Assembly: GCA_049999725.1 (NCBI GenBank)
Contig: JBNGIS010033756.1
Coordinates: forward strand, 31,276-51,348
DNA length: 20,073 nucleotides
Direction: 5' to 3'
Source: Haplomitrium mnioides
Taxonomy: Eukaryota; Marchantiophyta; Haplomitriopsida; Calobryales
Shown here one piece after another: positions 1 through 8,849 of the stretch. Below the pieces are notes generated by a model. It was not told where the DNA came from, searched no databases, and was given only the letters and a program-made list of their open reading frames with translations. The translations under genes were made by a program, and so were the position numbers. Every line of letters begins with the position of its first letter. Position 1 is the first letter of the stretch.

Positions 1-1
1 G

Positions 2-108
2 ATTTTAGTCTTAAATTTGATGTTTTTGAATGACAAATCTTCGAAAAACAAAATTCGATTGCCAAGTGAAACAGGAACTCAGTAGCGGTTCCTGGTTCAA
101 AGTAGCGG
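2..108 (+). repeat. Left terminal inverted repeat of the large transposon
   Basis: The reverse complement of this stretch matches 18935..19023. The outer part, from the AAGACTAAAAT end through the CGAAGATTTG block, is nearly identical. The inner part carries AGTAGCGG at 81..88 and 101..108. The left copy has about 18 extra bases near 55..78. The window starts at or inside the repeat, so the true outer end and any target duplication cannot be seen. Paired subterminal motifs like this are common transposase-binding sites in plant cut-and-paste elements; that role is inferred here. Confidence 0.75.
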
Positions 109-118
109 ATGTTATAGG

Positions 119-308
119 ACATTAAGTCCTCGTCTATGTCTCTCACAACTCCATTAGTTGGAAGAGATGTAGCTTTGCTCTACTGCCTTGATTTCCACTC
201 TCTAGCTTTTTGGCAATGAAGCAGAAAACTAGAGGTCTTGATCTTCTGGGCTTCTTCAACCCCTGATCTTTTTTGGTCTTTGGCAGTTGCAATCAATTTT
301 TTAGCAAG
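119..308 (-). pseudogene. Last exon of the minus-strand ParB-like gene
   Basis: Read on the minus strand from 308 this is one open frame. It begins LAKKLIATAKDQKR, continues through SGVEEA and HCQKARE, and is interrupted by one TAG at 180..182. It ends near an IDEDL motif just before the inverted repeat. A second copy at 16388..16609 has the same motifs (LAKKLTASAKGRKR, YGVEEA, YCQKARE), which shows that this is real coding sequence and not chance. The copies also agree at the end (DEDL versus DQDL). The lysine- and arginine-rich start suggests a nucleic-acid-binding or nuclear-targeting tail. I do not recognise the domain. It is assigned to the upstream minus-strand gene by order, strand and compatible splice phase in the sibling copy. 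Confidence 0.5.
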
Positions 309-420
309 CTAACATTTGAACGTTTTGTTCCCATGTACATAGCAAAAATGGGAAAATAGAAGAAGAGACAAAAAAGAAATTAAAGACTAGAGACAGAAAG
401 ACAATGTGAACAAAGACCCT

Positions 421-984
421 GGACTTCAAAATAAGATGGACATTGAATTCCATACTCGCATGGACTAAGAAGTTCATGCTCACATGGACTAGGAAGTCCA
501 TGCATGCTTGGACTAAGAAGTCTATGCGCGCATGGACTAATTAGTTCAAGCGCTCATGGACTTTGCAGGGACTATGAAGTCCATATGTGCATAGACTACG
601 AAGTCCTTGTGTGTCTGGACAAAGAAGTCTATGCACGCATTAACTTCTTTGTCCTTGAGCATCTGGACTAATTAGTTAAGACGCGCATGGACTTCAAAGT
701 CCATATGCATATGGACATCGCATTCCATGCAAGTCTGTACTTGTAAGACAAGCCACGCCTAGACTTTCAAGTAATCTACTACAAAGAACTAGAAGTCTAT
801 GCGTGCATGGATCTCCAAGCTAGATGTGCTTGGACTCTAAGGTCCAAGCGGGGAAGGACTGTCCAGTCAATGTGCGCATGGATTGTAAAGTCCTAGTGTG
901 TAAGGAATGTGAAGTCCAATCTCGCATAGACTGTGAAGTCCAAGTGCGCATGGAATTCGCAGTCGATGAGCGTAGGGACTCAAA
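421..984. repeat. 24-bp palindromic minisatellite, array 1
   Basis: About 22 to 24 degenerate units of 24 bp. The consensus unit is GGACTnnGAAGTCC followed by ATGCGCGCAT, so it joins two separate dyads, a 14-bp one and a 10-bp one. Single units can therefore form hairpins, and the array reads almost alike on both strands. Variation is concentrated at the CG steps, which often become TG or CA. It lies in what I infer to be the last intron of the minus-strand gene (donor at 1069, acceptor near 310). A few units are disrupted (about 560..580, 635..660 and 760..790). Confidence 0.85.
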
Positions 985-1069
985 ATGATTTTCATCATAC
1001 TCAAAGACAATTTACAATAAATTCAATAAAACTCTAAAAAATAAATGTACATTGAAAAAAAAAACTTAC

Positions 1070-2528
1070 CAAAAGCTTCTCGAAAATGGAATAAAATGCA
1101 GCCATCTTGGACTCCTCAGTGTGGAGAGGGTACTCCTCTCTTGCTTTCTCCCAACTACTGTAGTAAACTTCAGAACAAAACTTTTCACCATCACTACCAA
1201 AACTTTATGTCTTTCTGCCTCCCGAGACATTTCCTCCATTGAAAGCTCTTCAGCTTCCACATGTTTCAAAACTGAAATTTTCACTTCATCAAGAAGACCC
1301 TAAAGGGACCTCCAATGTGTCTACTTCATGTCCTCCATTCTGAGAGATCCCTTGGCCTTTCGCTTCTAACCATTTATAGTATTTTTCCCCCACATCGAAA
1401 ATATGCTATGTTGTAGATATCAGAGCTCACCACTTTAGAATGCGAGCTGGAACTAGTTATCTTGAGAAGTGACTGTCTTCTCAATTGTGGACTTGGGCTT
1501 GATCTTCAAGGTTTCCAACACCAATTCTCTTTTCAATTTCTGAGATGGCACCATCCCACTCTCCACAAACCTTTGATGCCAATATTCAACCATTTGAATT
1601 GAGGTCATTTCTAGCATGTACCGGTAGTTGTAGTTGTCATCAGTTACAAAATTACATGCATCTAATGGTGTAAGGCCCATGTAGACGTAGCAGCTACAGA
1701 GCAAAAACGCTAGATTCTTCGCTCCATATTATGTTACCAAAAGCTGCCTTGCTGCAGCACTTTGATTGCCTCTAGCAAGATCGTAGCGATACTTTTCAGG
1801 GTTTCGAATGTCAAACTCTGACTTATCCTTCAACCGGTGTTTCGGGTCAACAACAATGATAAAAGCTATGCGCATTTTTGTTTGTGAACATTCTTTGCGC
1901 CAAAAGCTCAACAAAATCTTCATTCAGCCTTCTTATTTAGACAGGTCCCCAATTGTCCATTCCAAGTTTAGGTAGATTCAAGTCATCCAGACGAATAGTG
2001 ATTGTTTCTTCGAGTACTCTGCATCGCTGGATTGCAGACTCCCTTATTTTGTTTTAATCTTCCTCAGACACTTTCTGAAGGTCCACCTAGACCCATTCCT
2101 GGAAAAATTGCAACCCTTTAAGCATTGGCTTTTCTACTCTGGACGTTGGAGCCCGAACTAGCTCTTGCCCTTTTTCTTGCTCCGAGCTACTTGGTGCTGA
2201 AGACAGAAGAGTAGTTGAAGACAACCTTGCTGAAGATTTGGAGAGGGATGGCTCCTCTTCAATAATAGCTACTGGAATAAGTTGTCTCTTTTGAACTACT
2301 TGTTTCTTCTTTTTGGGAGCTTCGACTGACTCCACCTCATTTTTTTTTTTCTTGGGTAGAAAGGCTTGCCGCACACATTGAAAATGTTGCCGCGCTTGGA
2401 TGCGGCACTAGTTGTTGAATATTAATGCCCTACTTGGGCTTCAAAATTTTGATTTGGATGGCCAACTTGATGAAATTGCATTCAAAGCACTTCGCGCCTT
2501 TGTAGGAATCCACAAAATCCGCCAGAAA
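1070..2528 (-). pseudogene. ParB-like domain gene, central exon (broken)
   Basis: The exon opens at a good acceptor (TTTACTCAG before 2528, phase 0) and closes at a strong donor (TTTTG then GTAAGT at 1069). From 5' to 3' it shows the following. The frame starts FLADFVDSYKG. A basic region with two KKKK blocks (2285..2360) looks like a bipartite nuclear signal. A serine-rich acidic linker follows. Then comes a fold resembling ParB N-terminal domains: HRLKD, NPEKYRYDLARGNQSAAARQ (GNQS at 1758..1769, where ParB proteins have GxHR), then VYMGLTPLDA and a polar helix with MTSIQMVEYWHQRF. The last part (1070..1290) is charged and unassigned. Breaks: a TAG near 2420 with a frame change near 2380, stops near 2085, 2045 and 1945, a frameshift near 1860, TAA at 1729, then several stops at 1300..1455. 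ParB-family proteins bind palindromic sites; whether this one did is inference. Confidence 0.5.
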
Positions 2529-2610
2529 CTGAGTAAATTGAAAACAAAACAAAAAAAAAAATTAAGAATAATTGCAAGTGTTCAGATAAAGAAAAAAGAC
2601 AATGCAATCC

Positions 2611-3020
2611 ATGCACGCATGGACTCCAAGGTCTATGTAGGCATAGACTCCAAGAACCATGCGGGATGGATTCGGGACTCCATGCGTGCATGGAATTCAA
2701 GGTCCACTAGCGCAAGGACTCTCTAGTCAATGCACGCTGGACAGGTGAGTCCACTCACACAAGGACCTAGAAATCTATGCGCACATTGACTTCAAGGTCC
2801 AAGCACGCAACGACCAAGGATTCATTGTGTGAGTGGACCTAGGACTTCATGCTTGCACAAACTCTGGACTCCATGCGCACATGGACTTTGGACTCCATGT
2901 GCACATGGACTCTCGACTCCATGCGCGCATGGATTCCCAAGTCTAGACGTGCTTGAACTCCTTGGTCCAAGCGCCCAAGGACTTCCGGGTCCATGCGCGC
3001 TTGGACCTAGGAGTTCCAAG
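2611..3020. repeat. 24-bp palindromic minisatellite, array 2
   Basis: About 17 units with the same 24-bp period and the same two dyads as the array at 421..984. The cleanest units are at about 2860..2930. The array lies between the splice donor at 3064 and the acceptor at 2529, so I place it in the first intron of the minus-strand gene. Because 24 is a multiple of three and the unit is nearly self-complementary, both strands stay open over long stretches, and the frame of the upstream exon runs into the array without a stop to about 2822. An octapeptide-repeat coding role is therefore possible but less likely than an intron. Confidence 0.85.
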
Positions 3021-3064
3021 TTAGTAAAAAAGGAAACATATAAAAAAGGGTTTTTAAAATTAAC

Positions 3065-3424
3065 CTTGCCATCTTCTTTTGCCGCTTGAAGATGCTTGAC
3101 AAAAATGTCCCTCTCCTTCATCTCGGAAAAAGCAAATCATTTGCGATTTGCAGTGTAAAAGGTAAAAGCATCCAGTGATTGCATAAGGAACCCGATGTTG
3201 GCTTTATTGCCTTCTCGGATCATCGTGATTTGAACCACAAGACCTAAATTGAATTTCTCACCTTCTACATTAAAAAAGTACAGGTGTTGATCGAGGTCTA
3301 TCAAGGAACAACAATTTACAAGCCAATCACTTTCTAGTTTTTAAAGCTCTACAGCTTTGATGACATTTGAATACCTATAAAGCTTTGGTTGAGCAGGTCT
3401 AGAAACATTTTCTTGAGATGACAT
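3065..3424 (-). pseudogene. First exon of the ParB-like gene (broken)
   Basis: The ATG at 3424 starts MSSQENVSRPAQPKLYRYSN. The frame then continues with only two in-frame stops, TAA at 3341..3343 and TGA at 3137..3139. Recognisable stretches include LVVQITMIREGNKANIGF and MQSLDAFTFYTANRK. The exon is exactly 120 codons long and ends DGK at a plausible donor (AAG then GTTAAT), phase 0, which matches the next exon at 2528. A TATA box lies 180 bp upstream on the same strand. I do not recognise the domain. It is N-terminal to the ParB-like region and is probably plant-transposon specific. The start is chosen for the upstream TATA box and because the 5' sequence is T-rich leader. Confidence 0.5.
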
Positions 3425-3602
3425 TTTCAAGATGGTAGTAACAAGTAGAATTGGAGGCAAAAAATTCAATAAAGAAAAGTGAACAAAACTCGAAAGGCTG
3501 GAAAAGGTGAAAAAGCAAGTAAATGCAAAAACAACAATGATAAGAAAACAAAAATCAGAAAGTGAACTCACAACAATGGAGAGAAACTTTCCACTCACGC
3601 TC

Positions 3603-3612
3603 CTTTTATAGC
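3603..3612 (-). promoter_or_regulatory. TATA box of the minus-strand gene
   Basis: The minus strand reads CTATAAAAGGAGCG here, close to the plant TATA consensus. It is about 180 bp upstream of the ATG at 3424, giving a predicted leader of about 150 nt. Confidence 0.6.
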
Positions 3613-3701
3613 TAAATTTCAAAAAATGCCTTTTCTTACCAAAAATTGATTCGCGGAGCTCTTGACATGTAGGTTCGCGTGGTGCAAAAAAAAAATGTCA
3701 G

Positions 3702-3710
3702 TATATAAAG
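3702..3710 (+). promoter_or_regulatory. TATA box of the plus-strand DUF7869 gene
   Basis: CAGTATATAAAGCATCG on the plus strand, about 180 bp upstream of the ATG at 3884. It is only about 90 bp from the opposite TATA box at 3603..3612. Between them are two TTCGCG sites at 3650..3655 and 3674..3679, exactly 24 bp apart, which are candidate shared regulatory sites. Confidence 0.6.
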
Positions 3711-3883
3711 CATCGTTGTTTTCATCTTTCCAATTTTTTTTTTCATTTTCTTCACAAAAAGTTGTAATTTTTGTTGTTTTGCAAAAATTTCTTGAAAACA
3801 CATCTTTTAGGTGGGCCGTAAGAGGTTCATGATATTTGTTAAAATAGTTTCTTGAAATACTTGATTCTTAGTGAGCCTTTTCA

Positions 3884-5640
3884 ATGGCTGGAGTTTTGAA
3901 AAACAAGAAGAGGTTAGAATTTCAAGATTCATCTTCACAAAAAAGTGTTACTTTTGAGAGATAGGTTGAGATTTGTTCAAATCGCAATTATATCGAGGTA
4001 AGTGATGGAGTACCAAAAGTGTCAAGTGTGATGGCAAGTATATTGGAGAAAAAAATGGCTTCTCTTGAATTAGAAAGCTCTGCCCAAAAAGATTGAGAAG
4101 GTGAACTCCATGCGTAGATAGGATAAAGGACTCAACCCTTTGCGCGCATAGGCTCAATGAGTGAATCCAATATGCGCATAGGATTAATGACTGAACAACT
4201 TGCACCCAAAGGATCAAAGAGGGAACCTAGTGCTCGTAGAGAATTAAAGAAACAAACTTCATCCAACACAAGATCTTTGTTGCCCTTCAAGCGGTCAAAG
4301 TTGAATCTTTCTTCTGAGTATTCCAATAGATCAGCAAAAAAAGGTTCAATACAAAAATTCTAGACGGTTGTAGACCTTTCTTTGTCATGATCTGATGGAG
4401 ACCTTGATATTCATGATCAAAGTGTGTTTGTTCAAAACACAAAAAACATACAATCTCTGGACAATTTTAATTTTGGAGATGAACCTTTGTCTCCAATAGC
4501 ACCACTCAAACAACGAGTGATTTTGCTTCGAATTGCACCTTGCAAGGAGATTGAGACATTTGAAACAAACTGAATTCATTTGGAAGAGTCTTCAGTTGAC
4601 AGTTTGGGAAACGATTCTAGCAAAGAGTCTCAATCAATCAACATCTCTTTGGAGTTATCGCCAAGAGCACCAATTTTGTTGCAAAAAACATTTTCTTCTA
4701 ATCAATATGTTGATCAAGATTCCGTTTTGGAATGGTGTAGTTCTCTCAATCCTCAAGAAGAACCTTATTTCTCAAAAACATTTTTGCAACGGAACCAAGA
4801 TTGTTTACAATGATGATCAAGATCTTCAGGATGAATTATCTCCTATCACTAGATTTGCCTTGAGACCGAATTGTCTAGCATAACATAAGAATTCTTTGTC
4901 TCGGCCAAAACCCAAACAAGTAAACACCTTATATAAAAATTCTTTGCGAAAAGCCCATCAAGATGAGAGCTTTGTGAAGAAAAAGCTTGATCCAATGTCA
5001 ATTTCTAAATTGAAGAGAATTTCTTGTTGTCAAAATAATTGTTTGTCATTGTGCAAGACAAATTTTTTGAAAACTGTGAGAGAAACGTACTTTCAACAAA
5101 GCATGAAGAATCAAGATATCACACTCCAATAGAGGGTACCAAGAAAAGACTTTGATATTGACAATCAATTTACACTATCTGGTGGTACTTTTGTCTATAG
5201 AAGATCATTTAAATTAATATTAGTAGTAGGGAATGATAAAATCCAAAGGATTCAAAATCTAAAAAACGCAGATCCTAGAGGCATTTTTGGAAAAAGAGAA
5301 ATATCTGCTAAAGGAGTTTTTGTACGTGAGTAGATGGACAGTTTTATCCAAGGACATTGCAAAAGAATACCCACTTATAAAGTTTATAACTTGCTCGATA
5401 ATTTTACAAAATGGGAAATTTATGACTACTACACAACTTATTTGAAAGAGAAAGATCCTTATTGTATTACTAGTTTCTTGGGTTTTACAAAACATTGGAG
5501 AGCTCATTTTCCAAATGTAAAAATTCCAAAACACAATAGATTTGCTATTTGTGAACATGCAAAGAAATAAAATCTTTGCGAGAAAAAGCTGTCTTGGAGT
5601 CCGACAAAAGTAGCAAATTTTCTTTGCTTTTGACACATTT
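3884..5640 (+). pseudogene. DUF7869-type transposase-like gene, 5' part (broken)
   Basis: The ATG at 3884 (strong GG context) starts MAGVLKNKKRLEFQ. One frame holds to 4813, broken by stops near 3960, 4096, 4114 and 4120 and at 4361, 4388, 4568 and 4811. This part is low-complexity, serine- and acid-rich, and contains a 10-residue repeat (4111..4245). The frame shifts near 4812 and holds to 5570, with stops near 4881 and at 5130 and 5331. It shows RISCCQNNCLSLCK (a Cys cluster, 5023..5064), FTLSGGTFVYRRSF, then FTKHWRAHFPNVKIPKHNRF with CEHAKK. That order (Cys cluster, conserved helix region, W/FP/IPK motif before the catalytic half) matches DUF7869-family proteins as I know them. Another frameshift near 5568 is followed by a charged helix to about 5640. 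The catalytic half resumes at 13038 beyond the retroelement. Confidence 0.6.
4111..4245 (+). repeat. 30-bp in-frame repeat (10-residue peptide repeat)
   Basis: Four to five units with an exact 30-bp step beginning at 4111, 4141, 4171, 4201 and 4231. Each starts with a version of TGCGCGCATAGG. The repeat lies inside the coding frame of the DUF7869 gene and gives peptides such as ARIGSMSESN and RIGLMTEQLA. The core is the same near-palindrome found in the 24-bp arrays, with a different spacer. Confidence 0.65.
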
Positions 5641-6083
5641 GCTTAATTCTTGTTCTTTTTCTAGACTCAAAGCTTCATTCTAGAGATGTTATGTTTTCTC
5701 AACTTGGAGTCAAAAGATATTTTTTTGTTAAGTTATTCAGTAAAGAAGATTTGAGTCGAACAGTTATTAGCAAGTTGAGTTGTGAGAAGAGAGTCTATGC
5801 TCGCATAAGGTTTGTTGTTTTAAGCTTCAATTTTAACCTTGTCTACAGTCGAATAAAGTGAGAAAATGAATATTATTCTTGGTGGTGACTTTAGCTTTGC
5901 AACAAGTTTCAATTCCTTTAAATCAAGAGTTTTTGTAAAAAAGATAAAAAATAGCAAGAATCATTTTTTTTGTTTGCAAATCCTATGCACGAATAGAATT
6001 TGTTCTTGTTCATTTTAAAACCAGTCTCGATAACAATCACAACAAGCCATGATATTGGTATTGTTGCATTGGTCCTATATGCG
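5641..6083 (+). other. Intron-like sequence 5' of the retroelement insertion
   Basis: AT-rich and T-rich sequence with no sustained frame. It lies between the two halves of the DUF7869 gene and is probably the left part of an intron; a clear donor was not identified. It contains three degenerate copies of the palindromic core (near 5793, 5983 and 6077), the last one cut by the retroelement. Confidence 0.4.
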
Positions 6084-6282
6084 TGTAGCGGTCACTAGCT
6101 TTAGTAAACCATAGCTAAAAATAATATCAACTATTTCTAGAAAGCTATTAGAGTAGTAAAAACTAATTTCTTTTAAAGAGAGTTGGACATGTGGCACGAG
6201 GAGAAAAAGTCAACGAATTAAAGTGAAAGATAGAGTCTAGATAGACTATTTTACAAGAGGATAAGAACACGTAGCAAGAGGA
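6084..6282 (+). repeat. Truncated LTR (first ~200 bp)
   Basis: TGTAGCGGTCACTAGC and the following bases match the starts of the LTRs at 6581 and 12156. The match stops after an ATAAGAACACGTAGCAAGAGG stretch, where the sequence switches directly to the 3' end of pol at a shared ATTACATGCTTTT. Confidence 0.85.
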
Positions 6283-6580
6283 AAATTACATGCTTTTGTA
6301 CTTCGCTCTACCACCTTCACTTGTATCCAAGAACCCTCTCCACCATCTGAGCTTATTGATGGTCATGAGGAATTTGAGATGGAACAACTCTTGAAGAAAC
6401 ACACATGCCATCAATGCCATCGTGAGATTGTAGTGTGCTTGGTTCGTTGGAAAAGCTACCCTCTTTATGAAGCTACTTGGGAGCTATTGGAGAATTTGGC
6501 CAATGCCTCTGCACTTGTTCACTCTTTTGAGAACTTTCTTACTTGCAACGAGGATATTGCCTCTTAAAAAAAGAGAGGAT
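6283..6580 (+). pseudogene. Chromodomain remnant, 3' end of a deleted gypsy copy
   Basis: Homologous to 11855..12155 of the full copy, ending in a polypurine tract next to the LTR at 6581. The frame 6379..6567 is uninterrupted and includes VRWKSYPLYEATWELLENLA, a chromodomain core with aromatic residues in place. The full copy has a frameshift just before this domain and this one does not, so the remnant keeps the better chromodomain frame. Chromodomains of this class are thought to guide integration to heterochromatin. No RT or integrase remains in this copy. Confidence 0.8.
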
Positions 6581-7149
6581 TGTAATGGTCACTAACTTTA
6601 GTAAGCTATAACTCAAAATAATGTCAACTATGTCTAGAAAGCTATTACTAAGTTAGAGTAGCAAAAATCAATTGCTATTATAGAGAGTTGGACACGTGGT
6701 ATGAGGAGAGAATATCAATGAATTAAAGTAAAAAAGAGAGTTTAGATAGACTACTTTAGAAGAGGATAATAACACATGGCAAGCGAAGACTTTAAGTAAA
6801 GAGAAAGTTGTAAAGATAAGGACACGTGGAAGAAGAAGAACTAAAGAAATGGAAGGTTCTAAGGATAAAGACACACAGCAAAAAGAGAAAAAAAAGTTAA
6901 AAGGTGGTCTAATTAGAGTGAGAAAGAAAAGAGGGGTCTAAATAGAAGAGGATAGAAAAGAAACCAATAAGGTTCCTCCACATATGTAAGCAAAGTGTCT
7001 TCTCTCAAGTATATACAGAAGGGAGAGTGCCTTGTTTGGCATCTCTTACCTTGTGGGTTCTTGAAGTTCTTGTCCGCTTCTCTTATGCCAACTTGTATGT
7101 GTTGTACTTATGCTAACTTGTGTGCGTAGTGTGGGTGTATAATGTTACA
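6581..7149 (+). repeat. Middle LTR (5' LTR of the long copy)
   Basis: Starts TGTAATGGTCAC and ends AATGTTACA (TG...CA termini). Aligns throughout with 12156..12723. It is followed at once by the primer-binding site and preceded by a polypurine tract (AAAAAAAGAGAGGAT), so it works in both directions in the array. The position of the TATA box seen in the last LTR reads CATATGTAAG here, so its promoter has decayed. Confidence 0.85.
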
Positions 7150-7150
7150 A

Positions 7151-7163
7151 TAGTATCAGAGCT
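7151..7163 (+). other. Primer-binding site, initiator Met tRNA type
   Basis: TAGTATCAGAGCTTGG begins two bases after the LTR. It differs from the usual plant TGGTATCAGAGC by one G to A change. This marks the start of minus-strand DNA synthesis in the retroelement. Confidence 0.85.
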
Positions 7164-7809
7164 TGGTTTTTTCTAAAGAGTGTGGATTACCCCTCTTTGG
7201 AGAAGTACTTAAGACCTTTTTGAGTAGTGGAATCTCCACTTTGCATTGACTCCATTAGAGTTAAACTATCAAGTTTTCATGAATAAAGGATAGTGGATAT
7301 CCCAGCTTTTGTACATGAAGATAAGAAGTTTGACTTGATGTTATTGTAGCCAATTGATAGAGGAGCATTTGTATCTCCTAGAATTCTTTTATTAAATCCT
7401 TTTAATATTTGTGTGTTTAATATTGACAAACATTTCTTTTGTCAATTTCTAGTGTATACCTTTGGTGATGACTTTATGGTTTTTGTGATGGAATCAAGAG
7501 AGCCTGTCATCTTTCTTGTGGTAAACTATGGTGTTACATAGGAGTGTTTTATTTATATTTCATGGTAAAAAGAAAAATGGATTTGAACTAAGCTCCTCTA
7601 GAAGAGTTCAACTCCAAATGTCATATTTCTATTAGAGTAACGCCTAAGCAAACGCAACGTGATTTTCTTGTTCCTAAAATTGGGGAGAGGTTCTGTAATG
7701 CGGTGTTGGCATCCCCTAAACCTTTTATTTTACTTATTTTTCACAATTGGAATGTGTACATATTTGTGTTTGTATAAGTTTTAGAGGGTTAAAACTGTGA
7801 CAGAACAAT
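7164..7809 (+). other. Retroelement leader between primer site and gag
   Basis: About 650 bp of untranslated leader. Some open stretches exist (about 7290..7540), but I recognise no domain in them. Confidence 0.5.
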
Positions 7810-8775
7810 ATGGATGCTAACTCCAACAGTCTTGAAGAAGGAGTGTGGATGATGGCAAAGTTGGAAGAGCTTCAAGCAGCTCTTATAGCAAGTCAACAAC
7901 AAACAAATATGTTGATGGCAGATATGGTGAAAATGTGACTACAACAAGAAAGTGGAGAAGGAAGTCGGGAGACGTTGCTTCAAAAAATGAGCAAGTTGTG
8001 CAAAGTAGAGCCCTATGAAGGAAGTCGCACAATTGGCATCGTAGAAAGATGGGCCTATCAAATGGAGGTTCACATGTCATGCTATTCTAATTCTTCGTAT
8101 TTGGAGAAATGATTGTTTGCAAGATCATTCTTAACAAAGCATGCATCAATATGGCTATAAGGTTGGGAGCGACATAAAATTACACAAGGAGAACAACTTT
8201 TGTGGAGTAGTTTAAAAAAAAGTTTGCTCCAAATTTTTAAAGTGGTGGATTCTATATTGATTGCAAGAACAAAGCTTTGGGAGTTGGAGCAGCAAGGAAG
8301 CGTTGCAAGATACATTGAGGAATTTTGAAGCTTGGAAATTCAAATCAAAGATATGAGTCTAGCGAAGGCCCTTGACAAAGTTTTGCAAGGGTTAAAGAGA
8401 AAGACTAGAGAAGAGATTATGATGCACAACCTAAAAAACGTAAATAAAGCCATTTCATTTGCTCAATGAATTGAAGGGACACTAGGAATTGTGCAAACTG
8501 GAGGAAACTATGGCCCCATGTCTATGGAGTTGGGAAATATGAGAAGAAGAGAATTTCATCGCCCAAATCACCAACAAAGAGGACCACAACATACTAATGA
8601 AAGGAGGATGGATGATCGACAAGAAACTTGAACATACTACAATTGTGGTCAAGTGTAACATATTGCACCAAATTGTAGAGCAGCATGACACAATCAAGGG
8701 CGAGTATTTCAGCAGCCTCTCCATAATATCAACAATGAAGGAGATGAAGAAGGTCTAGGAAATGAGGGGCACTAG
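7810..8775 (+). pseudogene. gag: gag (broken)
   Basis: The ATG at 7810 starts MDANSNSLEEGVWMMAKLEE, a coiled-coil-like start. A capsid-type region follows (VEPYEGSRTIGIVERWAYQM). A zinc-knuckle remnant lies near 8634..8675 as YYNCGQV, a stop, then HIAPNC: the first Cys is Tyr and a stop TAA (8656..8658) replaces the residue before His. One frame runs the whole length with at least nine stops, several of the TGA type expected from CGA or TGG by transition (for example 8467..8469). The protein would package element RNA into particles; this copy cannot do so. Confidence 0.8.
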
Positions 8776-8849
8776 TAAAAAAACCTCGTGGTTTTGCTGG
8801 GATGAAGAAGAAAGGCGAGGAAAGCATGTACTATATAGAAAAAAAAATG

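Noticed and set aside
421-3020. CRISPR-like array
   Set aside because: The repeats are degenerate, contiguous tandem units of 24 bp without unique spacers, in plant nuclear DNA.
2829-3089. Plus-strand reading frame across array 2
   Set aside because: It is a mirror of the near-palindromic array; period 24 keeps frames open on both strands without coding meaning.
5259-5636. 125-codon minus-strand frame
   Set aside because: Lies opposite the DUF7869 gene region with recognisable plus-strand motifs; no domain seen.
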